NCBI RefSeq assembly: GCF_000002425.4
Contig: NC_037256.1
Span: forward strand, 186,001 to 250,000
Direction: 5' to 3'
DNA: 64,000 bases
Origin: Physcomitrium patens
Lineage: Eukaryota; Streptophyta; Bryopsida; Funariales; Funariaceae
A program made the position numbers and the translations under genes. The notes beneath the pieces are model-generated. The model did no database searches and was not told the origin of the DNA. It saw only the letters and a program-made list of their open reading frames with translations. Positions 34,601 to 46,300 of this stretch are shown piece after piece (position 1 is the first letter of the stretch; the number at the start of each line of letters is the position of its first letter).

Positions 34601-36206
34601 ACTCCTGGTCAAACGTCAGCTGAGATTGGTGCCCATAATTCTTACTTGATTTTTTGTTTCGTCGACTTCTGGTTGTTTAACTTTTCACAATATCTATTCT
34701 TCATCAGTAAAGAGTTGCTTATCAGACTTTTGGCATGTTTTTGCAGGTATTGGTTATGATGTTATTGTCGACATCTTGAATTCTACCGTTCCAACACATG
34801 TTGTGCAAGTGTTAGCCTCCTCAAAAAAAAGGAACCTACCACGCAACAAGTTTTGGGATGAGTCGAGTATGGCTGAAACCGTCTATGTAGAAAGCGCAGT
34901 GGAGAAACTAAAAACGTAAGCAACTCCGAGAGACCTGTTCTTGTAGGTTTTTTATATGTCCTTACTGGAAATATAAATTTTCTCTTTCTCACTTTTCCCC
35001 TTTAACCTTGGAATCCTTATTTACGCGGTTTCTGAAATGTGTGCTAATACTTACCAGGCAAAGAACTGCAAGATCAGCGCATCATCTACGAGCAGCCAGA
35101 TTGCTCGCGTATTTCCAACAGTGTTTTGGTGAAAACTCAGCACCATTTCCTTACAAGGAAGTCAAGCTCTTCGCACAGACTGCTATGTCCCTTGTGAGAG
35201 ATACTCCATACGAAGTTCCATTTACAGCCCTTAAAATCAAACATCTTCATTCTGAGGTTCGTGATGAACACTTCATGTGCGAGAAATTCTGTGTTAGTGT
35301 TGTGATTTACCTACTTAGTAACTTTGAGTTCACTGCCTTCAGTATTCTGAAGATGAGCCCTTTTGCACCATATAAACAAGAGGTTAGATTTGTCTTTGTG
35401 AAATTTAGTTCTGTAATGTCTGGTTGCGTTCATGCTTTCAGGTACCACCAGCAGAGAGTTTTCGTTGTGTCAATGCATGTATTGTGGGTCTGGGAGTTAC
35501 CTCTGTTGGTAGGGATATTCAAGACAAGAATGACCGGAGTAGGTCATCTCTGCCGCTGTGTTTGGGCCTGGGTAAGACTTTTCTCTTGACTTCTTTTGGT
35601 TTTATTTCAAATTTTCTCAATGTTTACTTCAGAATCTCCGTATATGCGAGAAGTATTTTCAATGGTTTTAACATTTTAATGAAGAATTCCGCAATCACCT
35701 AAGTTATTAAAAGAATGTATAGTACTGCTATCACGCACTCCAGTCGTGGAGCTCATCATGCGGCGCTTGATATATTTATTTATTTATATTTCGCAGGAAT
35801 TGTGAAAGCAGTGGATGTGACGAGAGGCGTCTTTTACATAAGTACACCTGTCCCTCAAGAACAGCTCAAGCAGGTTGATATATTGCTTCAGGGGCGTGTT
35901 GAGATTCCAGTTCCACTTTTGATGGTAAGACTTATGTAAAATGATGCCCTACAGAATACTTATCCACTTAACCATAAAATTATTTGATATTCAAGGTTTA
36001 GAAAAATTTCGAGTCCTTTGCCAGTGTCTTGGTCAAAGTTTCCGTCTATTGTGCTCATGTTTATGCTTATGGAGGATTCTGGGACTTGCATACAGGCTAA
36101 AGGATACTTATGCCCCTATTTGAAAGAAAGATCACAGCTTGTGGAAGGAGTCGGTGCAGGAGTAATGAAAAGTACCAGGAAGCCAAGTGCGAAAGAAGCT
36201 CTATGA
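31668..36206 (+). CDS. NOL9: NOL9/GRC3-type polynucleotide 5'-hydroxyl kinase (pre-rRNA processing), complete
   Basis: Twelve exons join in phase into 720 residues: 31668-32005, 32231-32282, 32650-32943, 33065-33522, 33691-33788, 34010-34043, 34338-34489, 34747-34915, 35058-35256, 35442-35571, 35797-35924, 36096-36206; all introns GT-AG. Seen: a basic N-terminus (SSARTRKRK) that could serve nucleolar import, a beta-rich N domain (VAYEGNVATVKLG), an acidic linker (SESEDEDD), then the kinase domain with Walker A GAKNVGKST at about residue 361, LDTDVGQPEFTAPG at about 388, CFFYGDVSPKSNP, LVINTHGWVKGIGYD and a C-terminal domain with VPFTALKIKHLH, NACIVGLGV, STPVPQEQL and VDILLQGRVEIP. The order and spacing match plant NOL9/Clp1-like proteins. 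Family role: phosphorylates 5'-OH ends at ITS2 cleavage during large-subunit rRNA maturation. ATG 31668 is the first ATG of the open frame. Confidence 0.93.
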
Positions 36207-37543
36207 AGCTCATGTGGACTCTATTTGATTCGCAGTTGTCTGCAACATTCATCACACTTTCGTATATGCTACATCATCACAGCTTGCGATTTTATTTTAT
36301 TTCGCTCATTAGTCTCAACAGTTTTCTGGATGGAGTTGAAACTCCGCTAAGACGTGATCAGCTGCGAAGCGGCAAAGATAAACTTTTTGACCACACATTC
36401 TGGATCTTGGCACTGCTCATCAGAATTATGTCCCTGTTTGGTGTGATATAAATTTTTTTAATGCATGGTGTATTCCTTGGATTAACTTTCCTTGTCAGGG
36501 TTTTCAATGCAGTCAACTCATTGACTGAAGATGTTGGTCTCCACTATGATTTTGTCCTGTGTTGATTTTGTTTTGGCTGCGTTGCAAACTAAGAGCAGTA
36601 TATGCATAACAGGTCCGCACTCGGACCATCAACTGAAAAACATTTTGCAGGCTTATATTCAACAGTGAACTCTTTGCTACTCTACTGTCGTAACAAATTG
36701 CATCTGTAGATAAGGAAGTGACCTCCTTTCGGTCTGTTCCTCCTCGCATGAAATTTAATACATCAATGCTGGCTATTTTAATCGCATTTGTATTGAAGCC
36801 TATGGTTGCCAAGAACACACCCTACCTCAGAGAACTGACACCCCCATCACCCACATCAGCGCTTTATTAGTTTTATCCTTCTTGGCTTGTCAGCTCTTTG
36901 ACACGACTGCATTAACAGCAGATTTAAGATACAAGTGTTTGCAGCGACTGCAACAACTCACAACCTACGCAAGATAATACAAGCACTTAATAATGCAGCC
37001 TCCCTCAATCTACATAGCCACCAAATCAGTGGCCGGCACTCTCGCGTTGCCCATTCCCACGGATCAACAGTCACTCTTAAGAAATGTCGCCAAAATTCTG
37101 AAGGGATCAAAGGAAATCTACTAAAATAGGTTTCGGTGCTTTCAGAATTATAATTTTATACACTGTATTGATGACAGCGGGCGAAGCAGCTGTCCTGACA
37201 CTTCAAAACCACGACGGTCTGCTCCTTTCTATGCACAGTTCTGCAGGATTCTTCACATTACATAATTCTTGGCTTTCTATGCGAACCTGACTCCACCGCA
37301 ACGCTGACGCGAGACGCGGAGGAAGCTTTGTGTAAGTGGCCCATAGGCAATCAACAGAACAGCATTAAAAATTGCTGGAAGGAAATCAGTGCGACCTCTA
37401 GACTGTTCACTGTGATGATGACTGGTAGGGTCAAATCTCATGTTCCAAATCCAGACTGTCAACTCCAGACTGTGAACTTTTGTTCATATCCTTCACGAAG
37501 AAGACCACAATTTAATTAGGTTTTTGAAAAGATCAGATTCCAG
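36207..37543. other. 3' flank of NOL9 and unassigned sequence
   Basis: Moderate GC, no repeat. Probably the NOL9 3' untranslated region at first. A 43-codon open stretch at about 36323-36450 (DGVETPLRRDQLRSGKDKLF) has exon-like composition but no splice partner or family that I can identify. Confidence 0.4.
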
Positions 37544-37674
37544 ACTGGCACTATGATCGAAGGACAGCTTCTGGAACGAAAATCCAACGTCCACGTCCAA
37601 GTTTCATAGATTTCTGCATCATGTACTCGGACGAGGATTTCGAAGGATCTTCAGACTCCGAACCTGAGCTGTAA
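37544..37674 (+). CDS. Possible terminal coding exon of an unrecognised gene
   Basis: After an acceptor-like ttccag the frame reads WHYDRRTASGTKIQRPRPSF, then an acidic end SDEDFEGSSDSEPEL and TAA at 37672. A basic RPRP segment followed by an acidic serine-rich C-terminus is unlikely for random DNA, but no upstream exon was found and I do not recognise the protein. A second reading uses a GTAAGA donor at 37671 and an acceptor at 37717 to continue with SGWIYELHEIMQRVG to TAG 37785; its 47-nt intron would be very short. The antisense strand is also open here. Confidence 0.3.
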
Positions 37675-38617
37675 GAAACGTGAAGAGATGGGAGTGAGGG
37701 AGAACTCGGTTAGTCAGGTCAGGATGGATCTACGAGCTCCATGAAATCATGCAGCGAGTCGGTCGCGACTCGGAAAGATCATCCTAGCTTCCCTGCTTCG
37801 TGTGGGCCGACTTGAGGCGGTGGGCGGTGAGGAGAGGCACCGTATTATCGCCCGGAGTCCTCTGACTGCTCTCCATTCTAACCATTCGGCTGATGAGTGA
37901 GCAAAGTTAGCTGCACTTAGCGACGGCCTGAGAACCAGATTGTCAAAGCTTGGGAGACCCCTTGGTGCGTATAAAAGTGATAACCGTTCTGTGGACGGCG
38001 TCATGCTTAGTTGACGGATGCAAAGGAAGAGGTCGTGGTTCTCGAATATTCCTGTTGAGGCGGTCTTATTTTAGTCGCGGTGGTTCTTGAGTGGGTGTTG
38101 AGTGGGTGAAGAGTGGTCGAGAGCCGCCATTGAAGCTCTTCCGGAGCCCTAGGGGGTGGAAATAGGTGAGTCAGTGGGAGGAATCGCGTAAATCTCGAGA
38201 GTCTTCGGGATTCGGAGCGAGCGGCGCTGCCGGCAGGGTTGTTACAATAGGCGGTAGTGTGCAAGTGGGAGCTGAAACCCTTCCCCTCGAATGATGGTCC
38301 CGGAAAGAAGCTTTGTGCCTGGACTGTGACTGTGGGTTGTCGGTTGCAGAGTTTGATGAATAGCAAGGCAGAGGTAGTTGGTTAACTTCGGTGAAATCAA
38401 GGGTTACTTTTAGTTCCTCCAGTTGAGTGCTCCATCCGGGAGCTCCAGTAATTGCAGTGGCTGTTCCAACTTTCTGAGCATTGCTGTTGCGCTATAATCG
38501 TATTTTCAGCTCAAGTATCTCCGCTTGGACTGCTGCATTTCCCTCTCCCGCACTCTGTTAGCTTTTCCTCTCGGGGGAGCTGCTTGGAATTTCAGAGCCC
38601 TCAGAAAGCTTACGACA
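37675..38617. other. Region upstream of the SPC12-like gene
   Basis: GC-richer, with overlapping open frames on both strands (minus 37747-38004 and 38007-38366; plus about 37757-38014, with one stop) and no match that I recognise. The part from about 38400 is probably promoter and 5' leader of the gene at 38618. Confidence 0.4.
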
Positions 38618-39040
38618 ATGGGGGAGGATTTCCCTGGACAAAAGCGGCAACAAGACATATTTCAGTACTGCGTGGTGTGCTCTTTCGCCATGGCGCTCAC
38701 CTGCGGGTGGGCCTTTCGATCGGTCCGAATAGGGTGTTATGCCTACTTGGTCGGCCTGGTTCTCACATGGCTGGTTAACATCGTCGAATGGGACTACTTC
38801 TTTAGCCCAGCTTCGTCGTGGAATGAAGGCAAATATCTCGACGTTACGGGTTACTGGGAGTTAGAGGCGCGTGACAGGATGTCAGTGAACCAACTGAAGG
38901 ACCGTGTGCCCAAACAGCGTTCTCAGATTACCATGAGTGGCGGACCGGCTAGGATGACCATCAGCTCCAGGCCCATGCCGGAGTTCAGATTTAAGAAGTG
39001 GGTTCCGAATCCATGCTTGCCGAAAACTCTTTTTTCTTAA
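38618..39040 (+). CDS. SPCS1-like: Signal peptidase complex subunit 1 (SPC12/SPCS1)-like protein
   Basis: A 140-residue protein in one exon. Residues 1-62 align without gaps to plant SPC12: the start MGEDFPGQK corresponds to MDWQGQK, two hydrophobic segments (about residues 15-30 and 37-52) are joined by a short basic loop (FRSVRIG), and VLTWLV..VEW-YFF corresponds to VLTTLVTVPNWPFY. Known role: a small ER-membrane subunit with both ends in the cytosol that modulates the signal peptidase. Odd: the family's C-terminus after the tryptophan is short and Pro/Lys-rich, while here about 70 residues follow (RVPKQRSQITMSGGP, PEFRFKKW). The frame is open upstream to an ATG at 38525; I chose 38618 because the homology starts there. 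Confidence 0.72.
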   Translation: MGEDFPGQKRQQDIFQYCVVCSFAMALTCGWAFRSVRIGCYAYLVGLVLTWLVNIVEWDYFFSPASSWNEGKYLDVTGYWELEARDRMSVNQLKDRVPKQRSQITMSGGPARMTISSRPMPEFRFKKWVPNPCLPKTLFS

Positions 39041-40600
39041 ATATTTTCGCAGGTTGTATCATGTGTTTTCTGATCGAAGTTGCATAGAATTTAGACCTTC
39101 ATGGCTCCTGACAATCGTGTAGCTGCTTGATGCATTCCTCACCGCAAGCATGGCGAAGTTTGTATCATGTACTACAATAGTTTGCCATCATTGTTCAACT
39201 CCTACAAAAATGGTTAGATTAGTATACAGATTCACGGGGTAGGTCATGTTCTTGCCTTGAGGAATGTGCGCTTGCGTTTCAAGCAGAATAAACAAGAAGA
39301 GCCTAACCCATGGATTAAATGTTAAAAGACTTCAGCTTTGGTATTATGGATATTACGATGGGATTGAGTTGTTCTGCTACGCTTAGGCCCGTTCTACTTT
39401 ATGAGGCAATTGTACAAATCATTCTCTGTATCAAGAAGTTTATATGGAATGTAATTACTTTCATCTTGTCTCACTCCAACTTCTATCGTAAGCGCAAAAT
39501 ACGTATCGTTTCTGGTCTCAATGTGGAAACAATATTAGTCAGAAGTTTGGCATGTGGCAGTTCAGCAATTAGTTTATTTTGCACTTTCCTCCACTTTTGT
39601 CGTGATTTTCACTTCTCAAATCTCTCAGTGACCGTTCATCCAGCAATTTTGAAGCGTACAACGAATTGATTTGAGATTGTTCGCTCATCTTGCGTAAGTT
39701 CTTCGCTATGTTAGATGGGGAAATGTTTGCAGGCCTGCTAAACTGGCTTTTAAAAATCAATTAACTGTCAATGAATGGTGAAAGAGTACGAAGTGTACAA
39801 ATGTCATGTAATTGAAGCACGCATACTGTAGACATGCGCTTCCACTTCCTGACGTGTCTCCTTTTGATATCTTGCTTGCGTTCTTACAGAAAAGGACTTA
39901 CAATCTTCGAACAGAACATGTTACAATGAACTGGTAGAGCAGTCCACCACTCATACCTTGATGTTATTTTTAATTCGCCCCTCTGTATTTTTGTCTCCTG
40001 TAATGGCCATTATGATGATCGAAGCGGGTACCTGTCATGGGTGTTTCGTTCCTGTTGTGCGGATTAGTTTAAACTGTGGTGCTCAGTGCATAAGTGGGGC
40101 TCTTACCTTGAATACATCCTCAAACAGTTCATCACCCTGATGCATCTCTCAAACCACGTTGAGATCTATCCTCCCATCCTGCATGGTCGCTTTGCATGCC
40201 TGTTGGACATCCTCTGGATGAGCTGGCAAGTTCCTGACTATTATTCTGCACTAAGCAAGTGCTAGTAATTTTAAAATGGACAAATGCAAACTCCCTTGGT
40301 GAAGCACACAAGTGTGAAGGCAGTTGAGGAACAGGGGCCATTCTTGTACTGCAGTGAACATCATATGACAGACACAATATGGCCATGGTGTAAGAAAAGG
40401 AACAAAATTGCGATTTTGTGGAGTGCAACAAGGCTGATCAGTCACATAAGTTGTTTCAAATGTGTGACAGGAGTACATACTTTTGAATGATAGACCTTGT
40501 GTGTGAAATGGAAACAGGGGTGTTGAAAGCTGATAAAAGCTTATGTCTCTCCACTTAGTTCTCTAAACAAATGAGAAGGTGGGGTAGGTCCCTCAGTCCC
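39041..40600. other. Downstream flank of the SPC12-like gene, no recognised gene
   Basis: Moderate GC. Short open frames on both strands without family resemblance, codon consistency or clear splice partners. The first few hundred bases are probably the 3' untranslated region of the upstream gene. Confidence 0.45.
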
Positions 40601-40846
40601 TCAGTCCCTGTCTGTCTGTCTGTCTGAAGTGGTGGGCTCTGAATCATAAGAGGCAATCATTTCCCCCTCTTTGTGGTGCTTCCATGGTGCCCATGCTGCC
40701 ACTGCATGCCAGGGGGGGGGGAGGAATGGGAAAGGAAGAGAAATGTGTCCCATCATCACCCCCACTGATGGATGAGATTTTCTCCTCCATTCCTTCACAT
40801 ATTCATACATTGACCACTTGTGCATGAATACATGAATGGGGCACAT

Positions 40847-40881
<35 letters not shown>

Positions 40882-40882
40882 T
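40601..40882. repeat. Cluster of simple repeats: CAGTCCCT, GTCT, G-run, (TG)n(AG)n
   Basis: tcagtccc units near 40591-40608, (GTCT)n at about 40610-40626, a run of 9 G near 40711, and (TG)n followed by (AG)n at 40848-40882. No coding content. Confidence 0.85.
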
Positions 40883-43560
40883 TGAGAGAGGATGTCATGT
40901 TGTAATTCAGCCTGGAATGGGACTGGAGATTTCATGCCAACCCATATGCCAATTTATTCCCCACACACATTCCCAAACTTACCATATTTAATATTGACCA
41001 TAATATCTGAAAAACAAAAGTTTACAGACACCAAAATAACAGGATCAAAGACAGAAGGGAAGAAAATAAATAAATTAATAAATGAATGCCACACATTGAA
41101 AAGTGGGTTTTGATAAATGCACTTGGTAAATGTTGAAAGAATGAGCTGCTCTTCAAAACAAATATACTAATAATAGCAATATAAACAAAATTGTAAAAAT
41201 AAGATTTCTGAATGCAAGAAAATTAAACTTTGAAATCAATATTTGATGATAAAGCACCAATACTACCTATAACTTTGTATGGATCATCAATAACATTTAT
41301 GCTAGTTTGAACATGAAGGTACAAGCACAAAAGGAATACAATGCACCTTCTACATGATAGATGAAAATAGAATGGTGAACAAAATCATGAAAATAATAAC
41401 TTCACAACAAAATATGAAAAAGAAAAACTTATAACTTTTTGGTTTTTACATTTGTCAGCTCTTTGATCTCTTTGATCTCTCTCTCTCTTTTTTCTTTTTC
41501 TTTTTTTTTTTTAAATTTTTTTTGTGAGATTATTCACCTAATTTATATATGTTATTTTTTGTGGTATTGTTTGATAGCAATGGATGATTGCAAATAATAG
41601 ATTTGCACTGGAGGAAAGCAATCAATCAGTACCCTCTTGTCATGGACCACACCCTCTACACAGTTAGCTTTTTCATGTATCTATCTATCTATGTACAAAA
41701 TTATAATTTTCTTTTTGAAGCATTTACACATAAAATCTTGATCGAAATTCATTGAGAACAACTTTCAACTCTGATTCTTATAAGTTCATTTATCTCATTT
41801 AAATCCCCTTTTATGTTAATTAATGTTTTTTATGATTAGACAAGTGAAGTGTTAATCTTGATCCTTTATTCTAGCATGCATAGGAATGTAGAGGCCCTCA
41901 CTTATTTCATAGAAAAAAAACGTTCCTTCTATATTTCTATTGTTATATTGCATGTTGTATACAATTTAATAAATTTGTACACATTTCATGTTTAATGCAA
42001 TGAATTTGTGTATCAGACTTGAGAAAACTGAATTAGTTTTGTAGAATATCACGAATAATGTGCAATAAGATGAAAGATTAATGATGTAAAATGCATGCAA
42101 GGTCACAATTGTTACCAGCACAACCACCTGATTGTAGAAATTGTTAAGTCCCATCAATCTTAAACATGTTACCAATACATGAAGTTAGAATAAAATCAAT
42201 CTTAGTTTTTATTAAATTTACTTTAAAATTCTAATTTATATAATTGCAAATTAGATTGCTCAAAAGCAAACGTAGGATTTCATTCTTATTTTAAAAAATC
42301 AAAATAATACTATTTTATCTTATAACCTTGTAATATTAGATTACATCATAATTATACCATTTATGCTAACTTATTTATCATGATTATTTAAAACATGACT
42401 ACAACTATTGTGATTTTTAGACTAGAATATACATATATATATATATATATATATGAAAATATGGTTTTTATAAATCACTCCAGTATTATTTCATATTCTG
42501 TTAAATATTATTGTTACAAAAACTAGTAATAAAAAAAATATTATAATATTTTATTAAACATATAAAAAAATCACAAAATATATTTATATTATGAAAATAA
42601 AAGATAATAAAGTAGTAATATAATCAAATCATTTAAAAATTATTAAAATAATTTGGATTGTATTTTTTAAAAAAATATATATAACTAAATAATTTTTTAA
42701 AACTAAATAATTTTTTAAAACTAAATAATTTTTTAAAATCTAAATAATTTTAAACCCTGACATCTTTTCTAATCATAAAATATTTTAAAATAAATAGTAA
42801 ATTAGATAAAGGTTCCAAATGTGGCTCATAATATCAAATGTTTTAATTTCCATTTTGAATTAGCTTCTATGTAGTTTTTAATTTTATGTAGCTCAGATAG
42901 GTAAATGAATATTTAAAAATTGCTAGACGGTAATTTTTCAATGACTTAACATACCTGAACTTTCACAAAGACTTTGTATTGTTGAAATAGTTATATAATA
43001 TTCATCTAATTAAATGCAACTTAGGGGATTTAAGTGATGCCATTAGACTTAGTATTCGAACAACAAATTTTTATACTTATTTTGTAATAATCATATTATC
43101 ATATTAGTTGAATTATTTTAGCTTGATATTAAATCAACCTTAAAGTTTTCAAAGAAAATCTTTAAGTTACTTATCAAAGAATGAACGTGTCATGTTTTTG
43201 TACCTTGATTTTCTTAGACATGTCTGTAAGTATGTAAGTTTTGTTTATTCGTTTAGCTCTTGCTTTGAGATAATATATTTGTATATCCATATATATATAT
43301 ATATATATATATTGGGTATTCCTATTTGGTATTAAATGTTATTTTTTAATATTCACACCCAATTCTGTATGATGGTTTTGTGGAAGGCTAATTTATAGAA
43401 TTGGTAAGTGGTACTTTTCATCTTGTAGAATTTAAATGGAGAAAATTTAAGTTTCAGATGTACAAGGAGAAACACGGACTGGCGGGAAAAGGAGGGCAGG
43501 CACTGCGTGGCAGCACCGCAGAGGAGCTCTCCCTTGGGGCCACAGGGGGAATGTCTGTGT
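40883..43560. other. AT-rich intergenic region with simple repeats
   Basis: Composition falls steadily to very AT-rich. It contains TA-rich runs at 42431-42454 and 43289-43312 and a short tandem repeat at 42683-42750. I see no transposon domain and no gene. Confidence 0.5.
42683..42750. repeat. Tandem repeat of an 18-19 bp AT-rich unit
   Basis: Three nearly identical copies and one partial copy of aactaaataattttttaa in direct tandem. Confidence 0.8.
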
Positions 43561-43709
43561 GGATGGATGAATAGATAGAGACAGATATACGGATGAATGT
43601 ATGTATGGATGCACATACATACGGACACCGCGCCTCGTCACTGTCCGCGGGGGGCGGGGTTGGAGGTGGGGGGTCGCCCTTTTTTTCTTCGGGTGGCCTC
43701 ACTCGTCCT

Positions 43710-43741
<32 letters not shown>

Positions 43742-46300
43742 TCTCTCTCGTGGTCGTCATCCTTCCTTCCTGTACTTCGCCTCCGCATGGTCACATCTAC
43801 CTGGCTCCACCGTAGCGACGTTGTTCCCTTCTCTCCTCCCTCCCTGCCTGCATGTTGTTGCTGTTATTGTAGTGGTAGTAGTAGTAATAGAGTAGTACTC
43901 TTTCTCGTAATCCTTCTTACCCGGTATGAGGCTCTACTGGGGTTGACCTCATGATCGTCCTCATGGCCAATTGCTGCTCACGCTGTGTGCTCGGGAATTC
44001 TCGATTCCAAACGCAATCGCGACCTGAATCGGGTTTTTGTTCTCGTACCCTCGTGAAGCAACAGAAGAGATCCTAGAGAATGGCTGGACGAACACGGGGT
44101 TCCAAGACTCAACGCCTCCTCCTCCGTCTTGACTCGTTCCGATGCATCGTATCCAGCAAAGGGAACTGTCAGCATTCATGGGAGGAGGACTCAACACGTG
44201 CATTCCAAGATCGATAAGTTGGCCGTGCGTTGAAGTTGCACCACCAAACCTTATCAGGAGGAGACTCGGTGACCCAATGACAGGAGGCCAGCTGCCTTCC
44301 ATCATGGAGGGTTGCGCAAGAGTCCAACATTGGAGCAAAGGGTTTTACACTGCTGGCCCATCGTAACGGCCACTTCCTCACCTTACAGCCTGCCGTATGG
44401 TCTGAGAATTTAAAGACCCCTGTATGCCCCACGTTCTTTTGCAGTACAGATCCCCCATTCTGGTTTCTTCGCTGACCTCAAACTTGGCACTCCGTTGCGT
44501 CACTTCAGAAGCTTCAGATGGTCCTGCCCCATGGTCGACATTGAGACTTCTACGGGTCTACGATCCATCCCCCCCCCCCCCACCCTTCACCATTTCCTCA
44601 ACCTCCTACGGTACTTCTGTAGCTGCGTGCTGTATTCTAATTTTATAGGATTCTGGTAGTTCCAGTTGGCATACAAATAAGCACAAGCCCACGCCCATCG
44701 AGAGTCAGGTGAAAAAATAAAACCCGGCTTCGAGGTTCATCAATCATCCTTAGGCTGCGTCAGCACTTACCGGTTGACTTGTGTTAAACTAAATCATCAA
44801 CAATGTGAAATGAATTTGTTTATACAATCGAACAAGGGTTTGCTGCCACTCTGACATTGTGAAATCATGGACGACAAGAATAGAGCGAAGTAATCCACGA
44901 CTGAACCATAAAATCATCATTGTAAGCACCCCCAATGATATGTCGACGTTCTACGTATACAGCGCTCAGTGCCTTGAATATCCCAAAACGACGACAAGGA
45001 TGAGGCCCTATGCTAGACTTTGAACCCCCATCTGAGGCAGCCCCAGGCTTTACCACCTCACTCCCACGTCACTGCGTTACAGTTGGAAAGCAAGTATGAT
45101 CTCTGTCTTCAATGGGAAACGAACAAATTCAGCGGGGTCACTCCGTAAACGAAGACGAGATCACACCATAATAAAACGAAGCATATGAGTACGCTGCACA
45201 CGTTTGAAAAGGAACATCTTCGGAGGAAATTGAAGTATGGGTTCCCATGTGGACACATCTAGTGAAGATTGCTGGCAAGTATGCTTTTGCAGATTCAGGT
45301 CAGAGCAATAAAACATTACAAAAAATTTAAGAAAGATAAAAAAGGAATTGTCAATCTTTCTTGTCTGAGATTTCAAGATTCAGTCATTGGTTTCGAAAGG
45401 CAACGTTCAGGAGACATTTTTGGCCTGGTTATAATTTTTAATGCATCATAAGTTGTTCTATACACTGGCTACAATCTCTGACATCTTGAGATGCGCTGAA
45501 ATTGGAGGTGAAAAGCGGCACTAACAGAACCTTGAGAGTATGAGAGAGAGAGAGAGAGTGCGCACACTCGGCACCAACCTTGTCATTCACCAACCTTGTT
45601 GAAACGATTGTATCGCACTTGGACCTTGAAATTCGGAAAAGCATCATTGATTTGCCATTCGAATCTGGTGGTTCACGCATAGTATTCATCAACATGCTGA
45701 TGCTTTCCCAAGGATGTCCAGAGGAAAACCAGAAATTCCTCGTACTCATGGTTCAGCTACCGATTTGCTCATTTGTATATGGAATTCGGACTGAGAGCAT
45801 TGCGGATGTCTCCTGTAGTGATTACGGTATAATGTAGTCCACACTGTTTGATCCATTTCTTTTTCACTAGTTTTAATGAGATGAAGGCATCGTTCCGCTG
45901 CATGCACAATAGTATTTGGACAATAGATGATGTTGAAAATCGACGTGACAGTTCATTTTTTTCATATATTTGCTTGTTCCCAAATGTAAAGCAGATCCTG
46001 TGTAAACTACTTAAATACGAATACAAGTTGGATTCCATTATTGTATCGTAGTTGATAGAACACACGGCACGGACTTGCAGCGATTGACCTTAACAACAAT
46101 TTTTTTACGAATCTAATACTCTCAGGATCGATGTTCGATGCAACTCATGTCTACCAAGAGGAAAGTACGCCAACTGCACGTGCAGTAGTCGGATAGCTAT
46201 CATTCGAGATCTAATACTACAAAAGCTCATGAACATACCCAGATGCCCATATTTCACTCACCATGATATGTACCGAAAACAAAGACTTCGAATGTCATGA
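43560..46300. other. GC-richer island without recognised coding sequence
   Basis: Starts abruptly out of AT-rich DNA and includes (CT)n at about 43711-43740, GTAGTA repeats near 43874-43890, a run of about 13 C near 44570 and (GA)n near 45541-45557. Open frames overlap on both strands (for example 43961-44338 minus, 44142-44366 plus, 45580-45837 plus). None shows a domain that I know. The layout resembles the 5' side of the HAT3.1-like gene, so an unrecognised gene, a lncRNA or a decayed gene is possible. Confidence 0.4.

Noticed and set aside
35353..35382. Possible 30-nt in-frame microexon in NOL9 (MSPFAPYKQE) between exons 9 and 10
   Set aside because: Leaving it out joins HLHSE directly to VPPAESF and aligns without gap to plant NOL9 proteins. 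Its acceptor (tctgaag) lacks a pyrimidine tract. It could be a rare splice form only.
37747..38366. Two consecutive minus-strand ORFs (85 and 119 codons) as a divergent gene
   Set aside because: The opposite strand is almost equally open, no domain was recognised, and the region is probably the promoter and leader of the SPC12-like gene.
43593..43954. Three overlapping plus-strand ORFs rich in Ser and Leu
   Set aside because: Caused by the (CT)n microsatellite and flanking simple repeats.
45438..45837. Overlapping plus and minus ORFs of 85-103 codons
   Set aside because: Both strands are open and neither frame contains a recognisable motif or a consistent splice partner.
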